Under the pieces are notes generated by a model. That model did not search any database, had not been told where the DNA came from, and was given only the letters and a program-made list of their open reading frames with translations. Positions 1 through 8,567 of a stretch of 53,029 bases of DNA are shown in pieces (within the stretch, counting starts at the first letter, position 1; each line of letters opens with the position of its first letter). The DNA comes from a virus: positions 1 through 53,029 of IMG/VR virus record IMGVR_UViG_3300044451_000119. The stretch is one strand, 5' to 3'. Position numbers and translations under genes: made by a program.

Positions 1-295
1 CCTCATCTACCTCAGATTCTTCTTTGTTCATCTTTGGCATTGGGTCAGCAGGTTTTGCGCCCTTGTTTACGATGTCTTTGACGGTTTTGAGTGAAGGTTC
101 TCTCAATTTTGCAGAATCATCATCTGGTTTATAATTCTCAGGTGTTGGACCGCCGAGATCTTCGATGCTACCTAACTGAGAACCATCATTTTGCAGTTTT
201 GGCATGGAATCACCAGCTTTCGCGCCAGCATTTACTGATGTTTTTGATTGCTTGCCCACTGCTGTCTCCATCTCTTGTAAGTTACCACCAGACAT
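1..295 (-). CDS. 22: presumed prohead core scaffold gp22, N-terminal part (cut by window edge)
   Basis: An open frame starts with ATG at 295 behind a GGAGAG ribosome binding site and runs off the left edge; 98 codons are visible. The protein begins MSGGNLQEMETAVGKQ and is polar, rich in Lys, Asp, Pro and Ser, with no hydrophobic segment. It contains a two-copy motif, GAKAGDSMPKL near residue 24 and GAKPADPMPKM near residue 81. The call rests on position: it directly follows the prohead protease gp21, and in T4 the next gene is 22, the main scaffold of the prohead core, which gp21 destroys before packaging. I do not recognise a gp22 signature in the visible part, so another head-core protein is possible. 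A late promoter box lies at 332-339. Confidence 0.6.
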   Translation of the reverse strand, partial: MSGGNLQEMETAVGKQSKTSVNAGAKAGDSMPKLQNDGSQLGSIEDLGGPTPENYKPDDDSAKLREPSLKTVKDIVNKGAKPADPMPKMNKEESEVDE

Positions 296-331
296 TTGAA
301 ACTCTCCGATTTACCTGTTTATAACTATATT

Positions 332-339
332 TATTTATA
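332..339 (-). promoter_or_regulatory. T4-type late promoter box upstream of presumed gp22
   Basis: The minus strand reads TATAAATA exactly, the T4 late consensus, 36 bases before the ATG at 295. It sits just past the gp21 stop codon (342-344). Confidence 0.6.
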
Positions 340-341
340 AA

Positions 342-992
342 TTAAAGATTTGCGAGAAAATCGTTGAAAAGATCCAACTTTTTCTCATCTAATTGTTTTT
401 GTGCAACCAAGGTATTTATTGTGTTTTTCATTGATACCATTCTCTTTTCGCGGAGAATGCCACCATCCCAAACCCATTCTTTACCTTCCATAATGCCTTC
501 AATAAAAGCATCTGGGGCAGATGGATCTGCAACAATATCTGCTGCTGTTGCTAACATAAAGTCATCAGAAACAATATTAACTCCCTCTCTATTGACAGAA
601 AGAGAACCAATTCCTCGGGAAGAAACACCAAGTTTTACTCCTTCCGAAAGAAGTGACTCTGCAATTTTTCCCATTGGAGTTAATAAAATTTTTGCCTTAC
701 CAATATAATTACTTCCACTTTCTCTAAGGGAAACAATTTTATGAGAAACTCTATCTAGATTAACAGTTGGTCCATCTGGATGACCAAGTTCACCAAGAGC
801 TCTTCCTTTTTCGATATAAGTTTCGTTGTATCTACCAACTTCACGGCGGAGCGTTTCCATTGGATACATACGTCCATTACGGTTTTTAATATCACCCTGA
901 AGGAATACACCTTCTATGTAAAGTGATTTTTTACCGTTACGGGATTCTACGATAACTTCTACGTTTTCGATTTCTTCTCTGATGAGTTTCAT
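342..992 (-). CDS. 21: prohead core protease gp21 (serine protease, S77 type)
   Basis: A 216-residue protein, close to the T4 gp21 length. It is the maturation protease that cleaves scaffold, internal and capsid proteins after the prohead is built. Visible catalytic landmarks are GELGHPDGPTVNLDRVSHK (His71) and LGVSSRGIGSL (Ser124/Ser125), the H and S motifs of the T4 gp21/herpes-assemblin-like fold. The N-terminal region IKNRNGRMYP is also typical. The start is ATG at 992, one base after the stop of the upstream gene at 994, so the two are probably coupled. The position between the portal/core genes and presumed gp22 matches T4 order. Confidence 0.93.
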   Translation of the reverse strand: MKLIREEIENVEVIVESRNGKKSLYIEGVFLQGDIKNRNGRMYPMETLRREVGRYNETYIEKGRALGELGHPDGPTVNLDRVSHKIVSLRESGSNYIGKAKILLTPMGKIAESLLSEGVKLGVSSRGIGSLSVNREGVNIVSDDFMLATAADIVADPSAPDAFIEGIMEGKEWVWDGGILREKRMVSMKNTINTLVAQKQLDEKKLDLFNDFLANL

Positions 993-993
993 T

Positions 994-1545
994 TTAGGCT
1001 TGTCCTGAAATTTGAACTTGGTGAATGTAAAGAACTCCTGTTCCAGAAGCAGTTCTTGCTGCTACTTTAATGGACTTTCTTGCAACGCAATCTTTATCAG
1101 TAAACGCCGCAGTAACAGCACTTGAATCGTGATCAACAGTAATTCTTGTTGAATAAAACCCACCAACATTAGAAGTAGTATTCACCGAAATTACACCTTT
1201 ATGTGTAAAATTAAAATCACTCTGAGTTCCACCAGTTAAAGATAAGTAATCTCCAACATCAAATGGTGATCCAGTTCCCTCAGGAAAATGTAAAATAGTT
1301 GTTGCACCAGTAGTAATACCAACAACTCTTTGAGAAGCTGGTGACAGTGCCAGAGTTTCAGAAGATCCTGCTGGAATAAAAAAGTCAATAACATCTGCTG
1401 TTGGTTCAGTTCCAATTGCAACGTTTGCACCAGAAGTTACAGCAGTTAATCTGAGAGTATCAGATTGAACGGAAATTGCGGTAGACTTTGCGCTTGTTAC
1501 TGTTATTGCAAATGATGTGCCAATACCTACTGGTTTAAGTGTCAT
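994..1545 (-). CDS. conserved-type virion structural protein of unknown function
   Basis: A 183-residue protein, rich in Thr, Ser, Val and Gly, with no Cys cluster until a single KDC near residue 152 and no membrane segment. The alternating hydrophobic and Thr/Ser pattern (for example TLRLTAVTSG, TRITVDHDSS, GTGVLYIHQVQIS) looks like an all-beta structural protein. It sits where T4 has the core gene 68, between gp67 and gp21, but its composition does not look like an acidic or basic core peptide. I infer a head decoration or structural protein. A late box lies at 1569-1576. The gene ends one base before the gp21 start. Confidence 0.7.
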   Translation of the reverse strand: MTLKPVGIGTSFAITVTSAKSTAISVQSDTLRLTAVTSGANVAIGTEPTADVIDFFIPAGSSETLALSPASQRVVGITTGATTILHFPEGTGSPFDVGDYLSLTGGTQSDFNFTHKGVISVNTTSNVGGFYSTRITVDHDSSAVTAAFTDKDCVARKSIKVAARTASGTGVLYIHQVQISGQA

Positions 1546-1568
1546 TATTCTTTGTACTCAACTATATC

Positions 1569-1576
1569 TATTTATC
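1569..1576 (-). promoter_or_regulatory. late promoter box (GATAAATA) upstream of the 183-residue structural gene
   Basis: The minus strand reads GATAAATA, 23 bases before the ATG at 1545 and overlapping the gp67 stop codon. It is one mismatch from the T4 late consensus. Confidence 0.5.
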
Positions 1577-1736
1577 CTTCTGTGTCTTCTGCATCAAACT
1601 CAAACATTTTAGTGGCAACCTCTGGTTTGAGTGCTTCGATTTTATCTGCGCTCTTTGCAAATAAAACGTCCTTAATGTAGTCACTAATTTGTGATGGACT
1701 TTCGTCCGCAATAATTAAATTCATTAAATCATCCAT
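1572..1736 (-). CDS. 67: prohead core protein gp67-like (54 residues)
   Basis: A short frame beginning MDDLMNLIIADESPSQISDY and ending with an acidic tail, FEFDAEDTEG. It lies directly after the portal gene, as gene 67 does in T4, and like T4 gp67 has a short helical front half (KDVLFAKSADKIEALKPEV) and an acidic C-terminus; the T4 protein is longer (about 80 residues). gp67 is a minor prohead core component that helps determine head shape and is cut by gp21. An exact TATAAATA late box lies 24 bases upstream of the ATG. The call combines synteny with modest sequence resemblance. Confidence 0.72.
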   Translation of the reverse strand: MDDLMNLIIADESPSQISDYIKDVLFAKSADKIEALKPEVATKMFEFDAEDTEG

Positions 1737-1760
1737 TGTGTTGCTCTAAGTTTTCGTTTT

Positions 1761-1768
1761 TATTTATA
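1761..1768 (-). promoter_or_regulatory. late promoter box, exact TATAAATA, upstream of gp67
   Basis: This is an exact match to the T4 late consensus on the minus strand, 24 bases before the gp67 ATG at 1736 and overlapping the end of gp20. A start site about 7 bases downstream would give a leader of under 20 bases. Confidence 0.6.
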
Positions 1769-3437
1769 TCTCGCCACCTTTCGGCATTTCAACTTGCTTT
1801 CCGCTGGCTTCTGTTGCAGAACCATCCATTTCTGGTTCCACCACAGGTGCTCCAAGATCTCCAAGTGGAGCACCTGTTGCAGGATCAACTGGTGCATTAG
1901 GATCTGGAAGAATACCATCTTTGATTTCTTTCTTAATTAATTGATCCTGCTCAATAATTTGTTGATCAGTTTGTCTGAGAATTTGACGGCGAACATAATC
2001 TTTGGAATAATATTTGCCGACATATGGTTCAGCAGTTGCGACAAGATTAAGTCTCTCAGTCATCAACTCTGCTTCTTTTAGTTCAGCAAAATGATTATCA
2101 TATAAGAAGTCATATTGTACATGTTCTTGCATCAAATCCCAATCTTCGGGAGTTACAATATTTTTTAAGATTAGTTGAGTTTTCAGCATGTCATTAAACA
2201 TTGTAGAAAACCTTTTTCTTAGTCTTCCAACAAACTTACTAAACTTGACTTCATCTCTTAAAATTTCTGATGATCGACCAAGATTAAATCCACCTTCTCC
2301 ACCAATTCTAGATGTGGGAACATTCAATGATCTATAAAGTTTTTCTTGAAAATACTTAATATCGGTAATTTCTCCAAGATTTTGACCACCAGGAAGAGTT
2401 GAAATTTCTGTTCCTCTACCACCTTCACGACGAGGAAGCCAAAAGTCTTCCATCATACTCATGAACTTTTTGTCGTCACGCATTTCTCCTGTATTCGCAT
2501 CATAAACAAGTTTATTGCGATAACGCATCATAACATCACGAAGATATTGTTCTGCTTTAATTTTAGGAAGATTGCCAACGTCAATATAGAAAATACGACG
2601 TTCTGGTGCTCTTGATAATCTATAAATGACCAAAGAATCTTCAATCATTCTAAGTTGATTGAGTGCTTTAATGGCTTTATGTAAGTAAGAAAGAACCAAA
2701 CCTTTATTTCTATCTACAAGTCCAGACGTGCAATATGTAATTGAATCTTTTGTAATAGTAATATTTTTTTGTGGTCCATTGTAAAGAGTATTGCTAACAG
2801 AAGCAATTGAATCTGGTGTATAAATGAAAAATTCATCAATATCAGGAAACTCATATTTTAAAGGAGAATCTGGATGACTTGCCATCAAAATAGGAGTATT
2901 TGATTGAACAGTAGCATTCTTCTTTAATTTTCTTACATAACGCATTTTCATTGCGTCAATGTATCTGAATTCTTTAATTCCTTCCTGAGGGTTTTTTAAA
3001 TCAATAACTTTATGATAAAAAAGTTTACCATCGACATACCAGTTTCGATAGATTTCATGCGCCTTTCTATCAAAATCTAAAAGTTCTAGAATATATTTAA
3101 ATTCTTCTCTGATTTTTCTTTTTATGCCATCACTAGCGTTCAAATTTGATAATTCTATTTGAACAGGACTATCATTTGTATCTGATACGATTGCTTCATT
3201 TACGATATCTTCAATAGCACTATCGACTTCTGGATGGAGCGCCATTTCGCGGTATCTTCTTAGAAGATCATTCTCATTTTTATAAACTCCTTCAAGATCT
3301 AAGTAAGAACCATAAAATCCAGCTCCCGATGTCGCATAATAGTCAACCCCGTCCGCATCATTTTGCGGAACGGGGGACTGTATATTTTTGGATGACTTGT
3401 TATCATCCTCAATTGAAAAGCCAAATAATCTAGCCAT
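1764..3437 (-). CDS. 20: portal vertex protein gp20
   Basis: A 557-residue protein that forms the dodecameric portal at the head vertex, starts head assembly and provides the DNA channel docked by terminase. It contains the region well known from cyanophage g20 surveys: PERRIFYIDVGNLPKIKAEQ, then YRNKLVYDANTGE, the FWLPRREGGRGTEI stretch and LYRSLNVPTSRIG. The N-terminus (MARLFGFSIEDD) and the length fit the cyanophage gp20 family. The C-terminus is Pro/Gly-rich and acidic (residues about 510-557), a usual disordered tail. Flanks are gp19 upstream and gp67 downstream, as in T4. Confidence 0.97.
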   Translation of the reverse strand: MARLFGFSIEDDNKSSKNIQSPVPQNDADGVDYYATSGAGFYGSYLDLEGVYKNENDLLRRYREMALHPEVDSAIEDIVNEAIVSDTNDSPVQIELSNLNASDGIKRKIREEFKYILELLDFDRKAHEIYRNWYVDGKLFYHKVIDLKNPQEGIKEFRYIDAMKMRYVRKLKKNATVQSNTPILMASHPDSPLKYEFPDIDEFFIYTPDSIASVSNTLYNGPQKNITITKDSITYCTSGLVDRNKGLVLSYLHKAIKALNQLRMIEDSLVIYRLSRAPERRIFYIDVGNLPKIKAEQYLRDVMMRYRNKLVYDANTGEMRDDKKFMSMMEDFWLPRREGGRGTEISTLPGGQNLGEITDIKYFQEKLYRSLNVPTSRIGGEGGFNLGRSSEILRDEVKFSKFVGRLRKRFSTMFNDMLKTQLILKNIVTPEDWDLMQEHVQYDFLYDNHFAELKEAELMTERLNLVATAEPYVGKYYSKDYVRRQILRQTDQQIIEQDQLIKKEIKDGILPDPNAPVDPATGAPLGDLGAPVVEPEMDGSATEASGKQVEMPKGGEI

Positions 3438-3467
3438 TTATAGAACCGAACAGTATTCTTACTGCTC

Positions 3468-3475
3468 TATTTATC
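3468..3475 (-). promoter_or_regulatory. late promoter box (GATAAATA) upstream of gp20
   Basis: The minus strand reads GATAAATA, 30 bases before the gp20 ATG at 3437, in the short gap after gp19. Confidence 0.5.
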
Positions 3476-3483
3476 CAATTAGA

Positions 3484-4137
3484 TCAGGCGACCACATCAT
3501 TAGCAAGATCAGTTGGTGTTCCTGCTGTCCAGTACTGAACTTGGAACTCAACTGTGAACTCTTCGATTGTATCACCAGTATCGTAGGAAAGATCAATCTG
3601 TGATACGTTGGTTGGGAAGATATCGTAGAAGCGATATGATCTCAGTTTTGGAGAAGCAACGTTTCCACCAGCGCCAGCAGCATCCGAACTATCAGTGGTG
3701 GTTGAGAATCTTCCAGCGTTGTAACCACGACCCAATTGATAAACATATGCATCAGTCATGTATGAAGATGGATTTGTTGCACCAGAAGCGTTGTCAAGTT
3801 TGCTGATTGCATTCATCCATGCTTCAAACTGAGTTCTGAGAAGGAAATCTTCATCATTGATAACTGTAACGGTCCAAGTATCAAAAGTACGATCTCCTGC
3901 AACTTTCAGAATACGACCTCTGAAAGGAACATCGATAGGAGCAATGTTTGATGCTGGGAGAGCAGCTGCTTTGCAAAGAAATTTAAATGTTTCTTGTTCA
4001 TTCGATCCCCAGGTTGCACCATTTTCAGAACGGACGGCCGCGGTGGGGAAAGTAGGGATGTCAACTTCGAATAAATTAGGACGAGCGCCACCCCCTTGAA
4101 GTTTTGATTTGAAGTTTGAGATTGTTCTGAGAGCCAT
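3484..4137 (-). CDS. 19: tail tube protein gp19
   Basis: A 217-residue protein, the subunit of the inner tail tube around which the sheath contracts. Family features: the N-terminus MALRTISNFKSKLQGGGARP, the block FLCKAAALPASNIAPIDVPF followed by RGRILKVAGDR and FDTWTVTVINDEDF, and a C-terminal SQIDLSYDTGDTIEEFTVEF strand pair, all typical of the T4 gp19/Hcp-like fold. A strong GGAGG ribosome binding site precedes the ATG at 4137, fitting the high copy number of tube subunits. No clear late box is seen in the gp18-gp19 gap, so the gene probably depends on read-through from gp18. Confidence 0.96.
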   Translation of the reverse strand: MALRTISNFKSKLQGGGARPNLFEVDIPTFPTAAVRSENGATWGSNEQETFKFLCKAAALPASNIAPIDVPFRGRILKVAGDRTFDTWTVTVINDEDFLLRTQFEAWMNAISKLDNASGATNPSSYMTDAYVYQLGRGYNAGRFSTTTDSSDAAGAGGNVASPKLRSYRFYDIFPTNVSQIDLSYDTGDTIEEFTVEFQVQYWTAGTPTDLANDVVA

Positions 4138-4177
4138 TTTTAGGTTCCTCCGTAGTTGGTTTTATTTGTTAATTGTC

Positions 4178-6400
4178 TCAGACGCGACCAGCGACTTCAT
4201 TGAAGCTGACGCCAGTTCTTGTTGCTATGAAAGTCAATTCAACGAAGTTGATAGACTTGGTTGGCTTCAAGAAAATGTCTGCACGGAACTCATTATTGTC
4301 AATGATGTCGGGGGTGTTATTCGTCTCATCACAAATAACCAGGAAATCAAAAAGACCTCTCTTCGATTGAATATCTCTGAGGAATGGTTCGACAATGTTG
4401 ACGAAGTTTGCTCTTGTGATTTCATCGTTGAATTCAAAGAGTTGAGCATCTGCTGCTCTTTGAAGTGCTTCCTCAACATAGAGGAACAGGCGACGAACGT
4501 TAATTCTATCAAATGCTGATGCATAACCTAGACCAGTCTTATCACCAAAAAGTAGAACTCCAATACCTGGTTTGTTCAGAACTGGGTTAATTCTTCTTGG
4601 ATACAGAAGATCTCTTTGTGCCTTAGTTGGGTTGTATGCAAGTTTAACCGCATTCAACAGAACTCCTCTTTGTTGACCAGCAGGCGAGAACCATGGGAAT
4701 GAATCTCTTGTGGTTCTTGCCATCAATCCAGCGATGTCACCATTACATGGAATGTAACGGAACTCATCATTGAATCTGTCATACATGTACTTGTATCCAG
4801 AATCAAAGACTGCGTATGAAGAAGATGTAATTGCAGAGAAGAAGTCAATTACATTATCAGTTTGTGTATCTGTATCTGTAATATTAACAACAGATGTTCT
4901 ATATGGCGAGATAACTGCAATACAATCTTTTCTAGTATCAGCAACCGCAATTAGTTTATTTGCTTTTGCCTGGGATTCCTCTTTTGTTCCAAGTCCAGGA
5001 CCCATGATAAGGAAGTCAATATCAACTTCACTATCATCGAGGAACTTATCATAAGCAGTTGAAAGTTTTCCGAGAGTTGCAGTTAATGCTCCTGTCGAAG
5101 TTAGACTTTCTGTACCTGAGTAGTTCTTACCACCCACGAGTGAATAAGTAACTTTTCCTACTGAGGAGAATGTAATGCTTTGTGCGTTTTGACCCCAAGT
5201 TCCAGCAGCTACTGTATATGGAGTAAAGTTGGTGGAGAATCCTGTTGCAGCAGGGATAGTTCCGTGGAATGCGTCAACTGCACTTGAAGGGTTGTTTCCT
5301 GCAAAGACGTATGCAGAATTTTCTGCAAGATAGTTCTTGTAGTAAGTTCTTTGTGGAGAATTTACGCTAGAAATAGCATCTTTTGCTTTTGATAAGAAGA
5401 GGTGCTTTTCAAGAAGTGTTGCTTGGTTTCCTGTGATGGAACCATTATCGTCTACAACGACAACGTGAACCGCATCGTTCTTTCCGTTTCTATCTAATGA
5501 GTATGCGTTTGATACTGGTTTTGGCGCAATCGTTTTCCAGTAAACTGTTGCATTAGAAAGACCAAGAGTTTGTTGATCATACCAATCAACCGCAGTTTGA
5601 ACTGAAAGAACTCCAACTCCCTTTCCAGTTCCCCCATCAGTTCCAACACCTGATGAATTCATAAATGTAAGAGTTTTTCCAACAACATATGCGGAAGTTT
5701 CATTTCCTTCTGCATAAGTAATTTGAGTTTCTGTTCCTGCGGTAGAAACTCTACTTATAATCTTAATATCAATTGTGCTATTGCTATTGGTCGAATCAGT
5801 AGATACACCAGTAACAATTGCTTTTACATATCCGCTGAACACACTGGTTGAACCACCACCAGCCAATACAGTTGAAATTCCAACAGTAACACCAAAACCA
5901 ATTCTTGCACCAATTGCGCCCAAATTGGTTGTTGCAATACCAACTCTTTGATCTGCAAGATCGTCAATCTGACAAACTTTTAGACCATTTGCCCAAGAAC
6001 CTGGATCCTTAGCAGCATATACGAAGTTAGTGGCTTCTGAATAATTTTCAGAGTAATCATCGTAACTCTTGATTTTCAGAGTAGTTGTAGATGCGATACC
6101 AACGCCAGCATTTGCGTTTTTGAGATCGTCATCGTCTGTACGAACGACTCTCAGATTGCCACCATACGCAAGATATGATGATGCACTCATCCAATATTCG
6201 TAGTGTGAATCCGTGCTGTATGGTTCACCAAAAGTATTGAGAAGATCTGCTTCGTTTTCGATAAGAGTAGGAACCTCTATTGAACCTCTCTCAAAAGGAG
6301 CTGCAATACCACCAGTAGTAGGATTTACATTATCAGCTCTCCCTACTGTTAAATCAACCTCTCTAATTCTTACACCAGGAGACAATTGTGGAGTAGCCAT
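4178..6400 (-). CDS. 18: contractile tail sheath protein gp18
   Basis: A 740-residue protein, longer than T4 gp18 (659). It starts MATPQLSPGVRIREVDLTVG, the typical sheath N-terminus, followed by PTLIENEADLLNTFG. Residues about 120-300 are a variable Thr/Ser/Gly-rich region, probably a surface-exposed protruding domain. The conserved C-terminal part contains SPYRTSVVNITD, RYIPCNGDIAGLMARTTRD, NKPGIGVLLFGDKT, RINVRRLFLYVEEA and FLVICDETNNTPDIID, all hallmarks of the sheath-tube fold. It forms the contractile outer tail. The gene lies between a zinc-ribbon-like small gene and gp19, with a late box at 6437-6444. Confidence 0.97.
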   Translation of the reverse strand: MATPQLSPGVRIREVDLTVGRADNVNPTTGGIAAPFERGSIEVPTLIENEADLLNTFGEPYSTDSHYEYWMSASSYLAYGGNLRVVRTDDDDLKNANAGVGIASTTTLKIKSYDDYSENYSEATNFVYAAKDPGSWANGLKVCQIDDLADQRVGIATTNLGAIGARIGFGVTVGISTVLAGGGSTSVFSGYVKAIVTGVSTDSTNSNSTIDIKIISRVSTAGTETQITYAEGNETSAYVVGKTLTFMNSSGVGTDGGTGKGVGVLSVQTAVDWYDQQTLGLSNATVYWKTIAPKPVSNAYSLDRNGKNDAVHVVVVDDNGSITGNQATLLEKHLFLSKAKDAISSVNSPQRTYYKNYLAENSAYVFAGNNPSSAVDAFHGTIPAATGFSTNFTPYTVAAGTWGQNAQSITFSSVGKVTYSLVGGKNYSGTESLTSTGALTATLGKLSTAYDKFLDDSEVDIDFLIMGPGLGTKEESQAKANKLIAVADTRKDCIAVISPYRTSVVNITDTDTQTDNVIDFFSAITSSSYAVFDSGYKYMYDRFNDEFRYIPCNGDIAGLMARTTRDSFPWFSPAGQQRGVLLNAVKLAYNPTKAQRDLLYPRRINPVLNKPGIGVLLFGDKTGLGYASAFDRINVRRLFLYVEEALQRAADAQLFEFNDEITRANFVNIVEPFLRDIQSKRGLFDFLVICDETNNTPDIIDNNEFRADIFLKPTKSINFVELTFIATRTGVSFNEVAGRV

Positions 6401-6436
6401 TCGTTTTTTCTCCGAAACCTTAAAATTAACTAAAAC

Positions 6437-6444
6437 TATTTATT
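6437..6444 (-). promoter_or_regulatory. late promoter box (AATAAATA) upstream of gp18
   Basis: The minus strand reads AATAAATA, 36 bases before the gp18 ATG at 6400, within the 81-base gap after the zinc-ribbon-like gene. Confidence 0.45.
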
Positions 6445-6481
6445 ATTTCCTTTTTTTCACAGGGGAAATCCTGGGTGAACA

Positions 6482-6739
6482 CTACCAATCTGGATATTCC
6501 CATTCAATGTTTAGTTTTTTCTTAGGTCTCTTTAATTTTTTTCTAGATTTTGTGACTCTTTCAACTGTACACAACTTACATTCATAAGAATAAGAAGAAG
6601 CAACTGCACCTCTGTCTTTATGAGTTCTATAAAATCCATCTGTTAAACTTTTAATTTCTCCACATATTCTACACTTTCGTTCATTAAGTAATAGATGCCC
6701 AAATTTAAATTGATCATCTAATTCTAATTCTAGTTCCAT
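6482..6739 (-). CDS. small zinc-ribbon-like protein between gp17 and gp18
   Basis: An 85-residue protein. Two CxxC pairs, CRICGE near residue 23 and CKLC near residue 54, are spaced as in a zinc finger; the stretch between (KSLTDGFYRTHKDRG) resembles the treble-clef zinc domains that often accompany HNH endonucleases, but I see no HNH catalytic triad. The middle and end are very basic (TKSRKKLKRPKKK), suggesting nucleic-acid binding. Its ATG at 6739 directly follows the gp17 stop, so it is likely co-translated with the terminase. T4 has no gene here. The function is unknown; a packaging accessory or a nuclease relic are both possible. Confidence 0.75.
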   Translation of the reverse strand: MELELELDDQFKFGHLLLNERKCRICGEIKSLTDGFYRTHKDRGAVASSYSYECKLCTVERVTKSRKKLKRPKKKLNIEWEYPDW

Positions 6740-8389
6740 TTACATGTACTCCCACATATAAGAACGGTCACCATACTCATCACTATACCATCTATCACCA
6801 TCCGCATCAACAAATGTTGTATTACTATCTAGACCGTCAGAAATAAATCCAAATGGTGCCATGTCTTGTTCAATTTGATTTTTCTGCTCATCATAAAGTC
6901 TTTTTCTCACATCCTGATCAGTAAGTTCTTTAAAATAATCCTGAGCAACTAACCAAGAATAGATTACCAGACACATTGCTAAGTCGTCATTACATCCTTC
7001 TTCTGCTTCAAATGAATTATTCTTTTGAATAAATGTTGTAAGTTCAGAAATAATATCATAGTCATTGATAAAAAGTTTGTCCTCTTCAATCATTGTTTTG
7101 AGATTAAGAGAACCGATCTTTTTAACTGTCTTTGACATTTTCACACCAAGTTGAGTTTTCTTTCCTGAAAATCCTTGTCCGACTATTTGACCCGCTCTTC
7201 CTCTCATAGAACACATGAGAAGATTTTGATATTCCAAATCATATTGAAGAATCGATGCAACCTGATCACCAACATCGTTTACCTCACATAAAATAAAAGC
7301 GTTGTTATAACTTTTTGCTATCTCATAAATTACCGATGGAAAAAGCATCGGTTTAATTTCATTATCTCTATATTTCGCTACTACCTTATGAGGAAATGTT
7401 GTAATGTCAATAACTACAAAAGCAGAATAATCATTACCAACTCCTCTTGCAACGTCAACCGTTACAATGTAATCATTCTCTTTTACCGGTTCATGATATA
7501 CATCCAACCCAGCATTTTTCTTGATGGGGTTTTCATATACAAGAGATCGTAGCTTACTTGGAGCAATAAGAGTATCGACAGATCCAAGGAATTCGCACTC
7601 AAACTCAACTTTAAATTGAGATTCGGAAGTGTTTGCAATTGTTTGTCTTTTCCACTCAGAGTCTCTTCCAGGAACTTCTGTCCAATGAACTTCTGTTGGA
7701 ATATATTCATTATCACCCCGTTCTGCGTCATGCCACATGCGGTAGAAATGATTCATACCGTGTGGTGTTGAAACGACTATGACTTTTGTGCTTTTACCAG
7801 AAGAAATAGTAGGATAAACAGATGCAAAGAATTGGTCTGCAATATGGTTTGGAATAAACGCGAATTCGTCGAGGAAGATGACATTGTACGAACCGCCTCG
7901 GACAGTACTTGCAGATGTAGAAGCTGCCAATATCTTACTGCCATTTTCAAGCTCTAAACTACCTTTGTTCCAGGATATGATACCTTGCTGCAACCATTTT
8001 GGTAGGTTTTCATAAGCAAGTTGTAATCTTTGAAGGAGATCTCTTGCTGTTGATGCTTTGTTTGCAAGAATTGCAATATTTACATTATCATTGAAAACCG
8101 CATAATGAAGTAAGTATGAAACAACAGTGGTAGATTTACCAGTCTGTCTTGGCATCTTACAAATATTAAATCGATGATTATGGAAGTTTCGGATTAGATT
8201 CTCTTGGAATGGATACATTCCAAAAGGAATCAAACCTTCATCGAGAGAAACGATCTTTACATAATTTTTTGCAAAATAAACTGGATCATCATTGCACTTA
8301 ATAAATTCCTCAATCTGACTACCAGTGAACTCAATTGGAGTGTTAGCCTTTTTGAGGTTTGGATTACCAAGATATACACCTTCAACCAT
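6740..8389 (-). CDS. 17: terminase large subunit gp17 (ATPase and nuclease)
   Basis: A 549-residue protein that docks on the portal, pumps DNA into the head and cuts concatemers. The ATPase domain shows a Walker A motif RQTGKST (81-87), Walker B NVIFLDEFAF (Asp174, Glu175) and the downstream STPHGMNHFY motif (208-215). The C-terminal RNase H-like nuclease domain shows YIVTVDVARGVGNDYSAFVV (Asp312), FILCEVNDVGD and CNDDLAMCLVIYSWL, supplying the acidic metal ligands. The length is slightly below T4 gp17 (610). The start ATG at 8389 has GGAGTAG upstream. In T4, gp16 lies immediately upstream; here it is about 9.5 kb away. Confidence 0.97.
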   Translation of the reverse strand: MVEGVYLGNPNLKKANTPIEFTGSQIEEFIKCNDDPVYFAKNYVKIVSLDEGLIPFGMYPFQENLIRNFHNHRFNICKMPRQTGKSTTVVSYLLHYAVFNDNVNIAILANKASTARDLLQRLQLAYENLPKWLQQGIISWNKGSLELENGSKILAASTSASTVRGGSYNVIFLDEFAFIPNHIADQFFASVYPTISSGKSTKVIVVSTPHGMNHFYRMWHDAERGDNEYIPTEVHWTEVPGRDSEWKRQTIANTSESQFKVEFECEFLGSVDTLIAPSKLRSLVYENPIKKNAGLDVYHEPVKENDYIVTVDVARGVGNDYSAFVVIDITTFPHKVVAKYRDNEIKPMLFPSVIYEIAKSYNNAFILCEVNDVGDQVASILQYDLEYQNLLMCSMRGRAGQIVGQGFSGKKTQLGVKMSKTVKKIGSLNLKTMIEEDKLFINDYDIISELTTFIQKNNSFEAEEGCNDDLAMCLVIYSWLVAQDYFKELTDQDVRKRLYDEQKNQIEQDMAPFGFISDGLDSNTTFVDADGDRWYSDEYGDRSYMWEYM

Positions 8390-8399
8390 TTAACTACTC

Positions 8400-8561
8400 C
8401 TATATTTTCACAGAATCATCTTTATTTTTATTTGTCTTGTTTGTTTTACTTTTTATTTTAAAAGCCGTATCGCCAAGAAATGATCCAACAGCAAGAATGA
8501 GAACCTTAGAATATGCATCTCTGCTTGTGCTTTCTAATTCTACTTGACCCTCTGGAAGCAT
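8400..8561 (-). CDS. small hypothetical protein (53 residues) upstream of gp17
   Basis: A short frame between the SNase-like gene and gp17, starting MLPEGQVELESTSRDAYSKV and ending in a Lys/Asn-rich tail. A mildly hydrophobic stretch (LILAVGSFLGDTAF, residues 21-34) is too polar and short to be a confident membrane segment. Spacing to gp17 is 10 bases and to the upstream stop 6 bases, so it fits an operon. I do not recognise it. It occupies the T4 gp16 position, but the true gp16 homologue is at 17939-18364. Confidence 0.55.
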   Translation of the reverse strand: MLPEGQVELESTSRDAYSKVLILAVGSFLGDTAFKIKSKTNKTNKNKDDSVKI

Positions 8562-8567
8562 CACTAT

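Noticed and set aside
4109-4519. Plus-strand open frame of 136 codons opposite the sheath gene
   Set aside because: It overlaps the highly conserved gp18 C-terminus on the opposite strand and the gp19 start; it has no ribosome site and no recognisable family.
8400-8561. gp16 assignment for the 53-residue gene beside gp17
   Set aside because: It is too short and lacks the gp16 coiled coil; the clear homologue is at 17939-18364.
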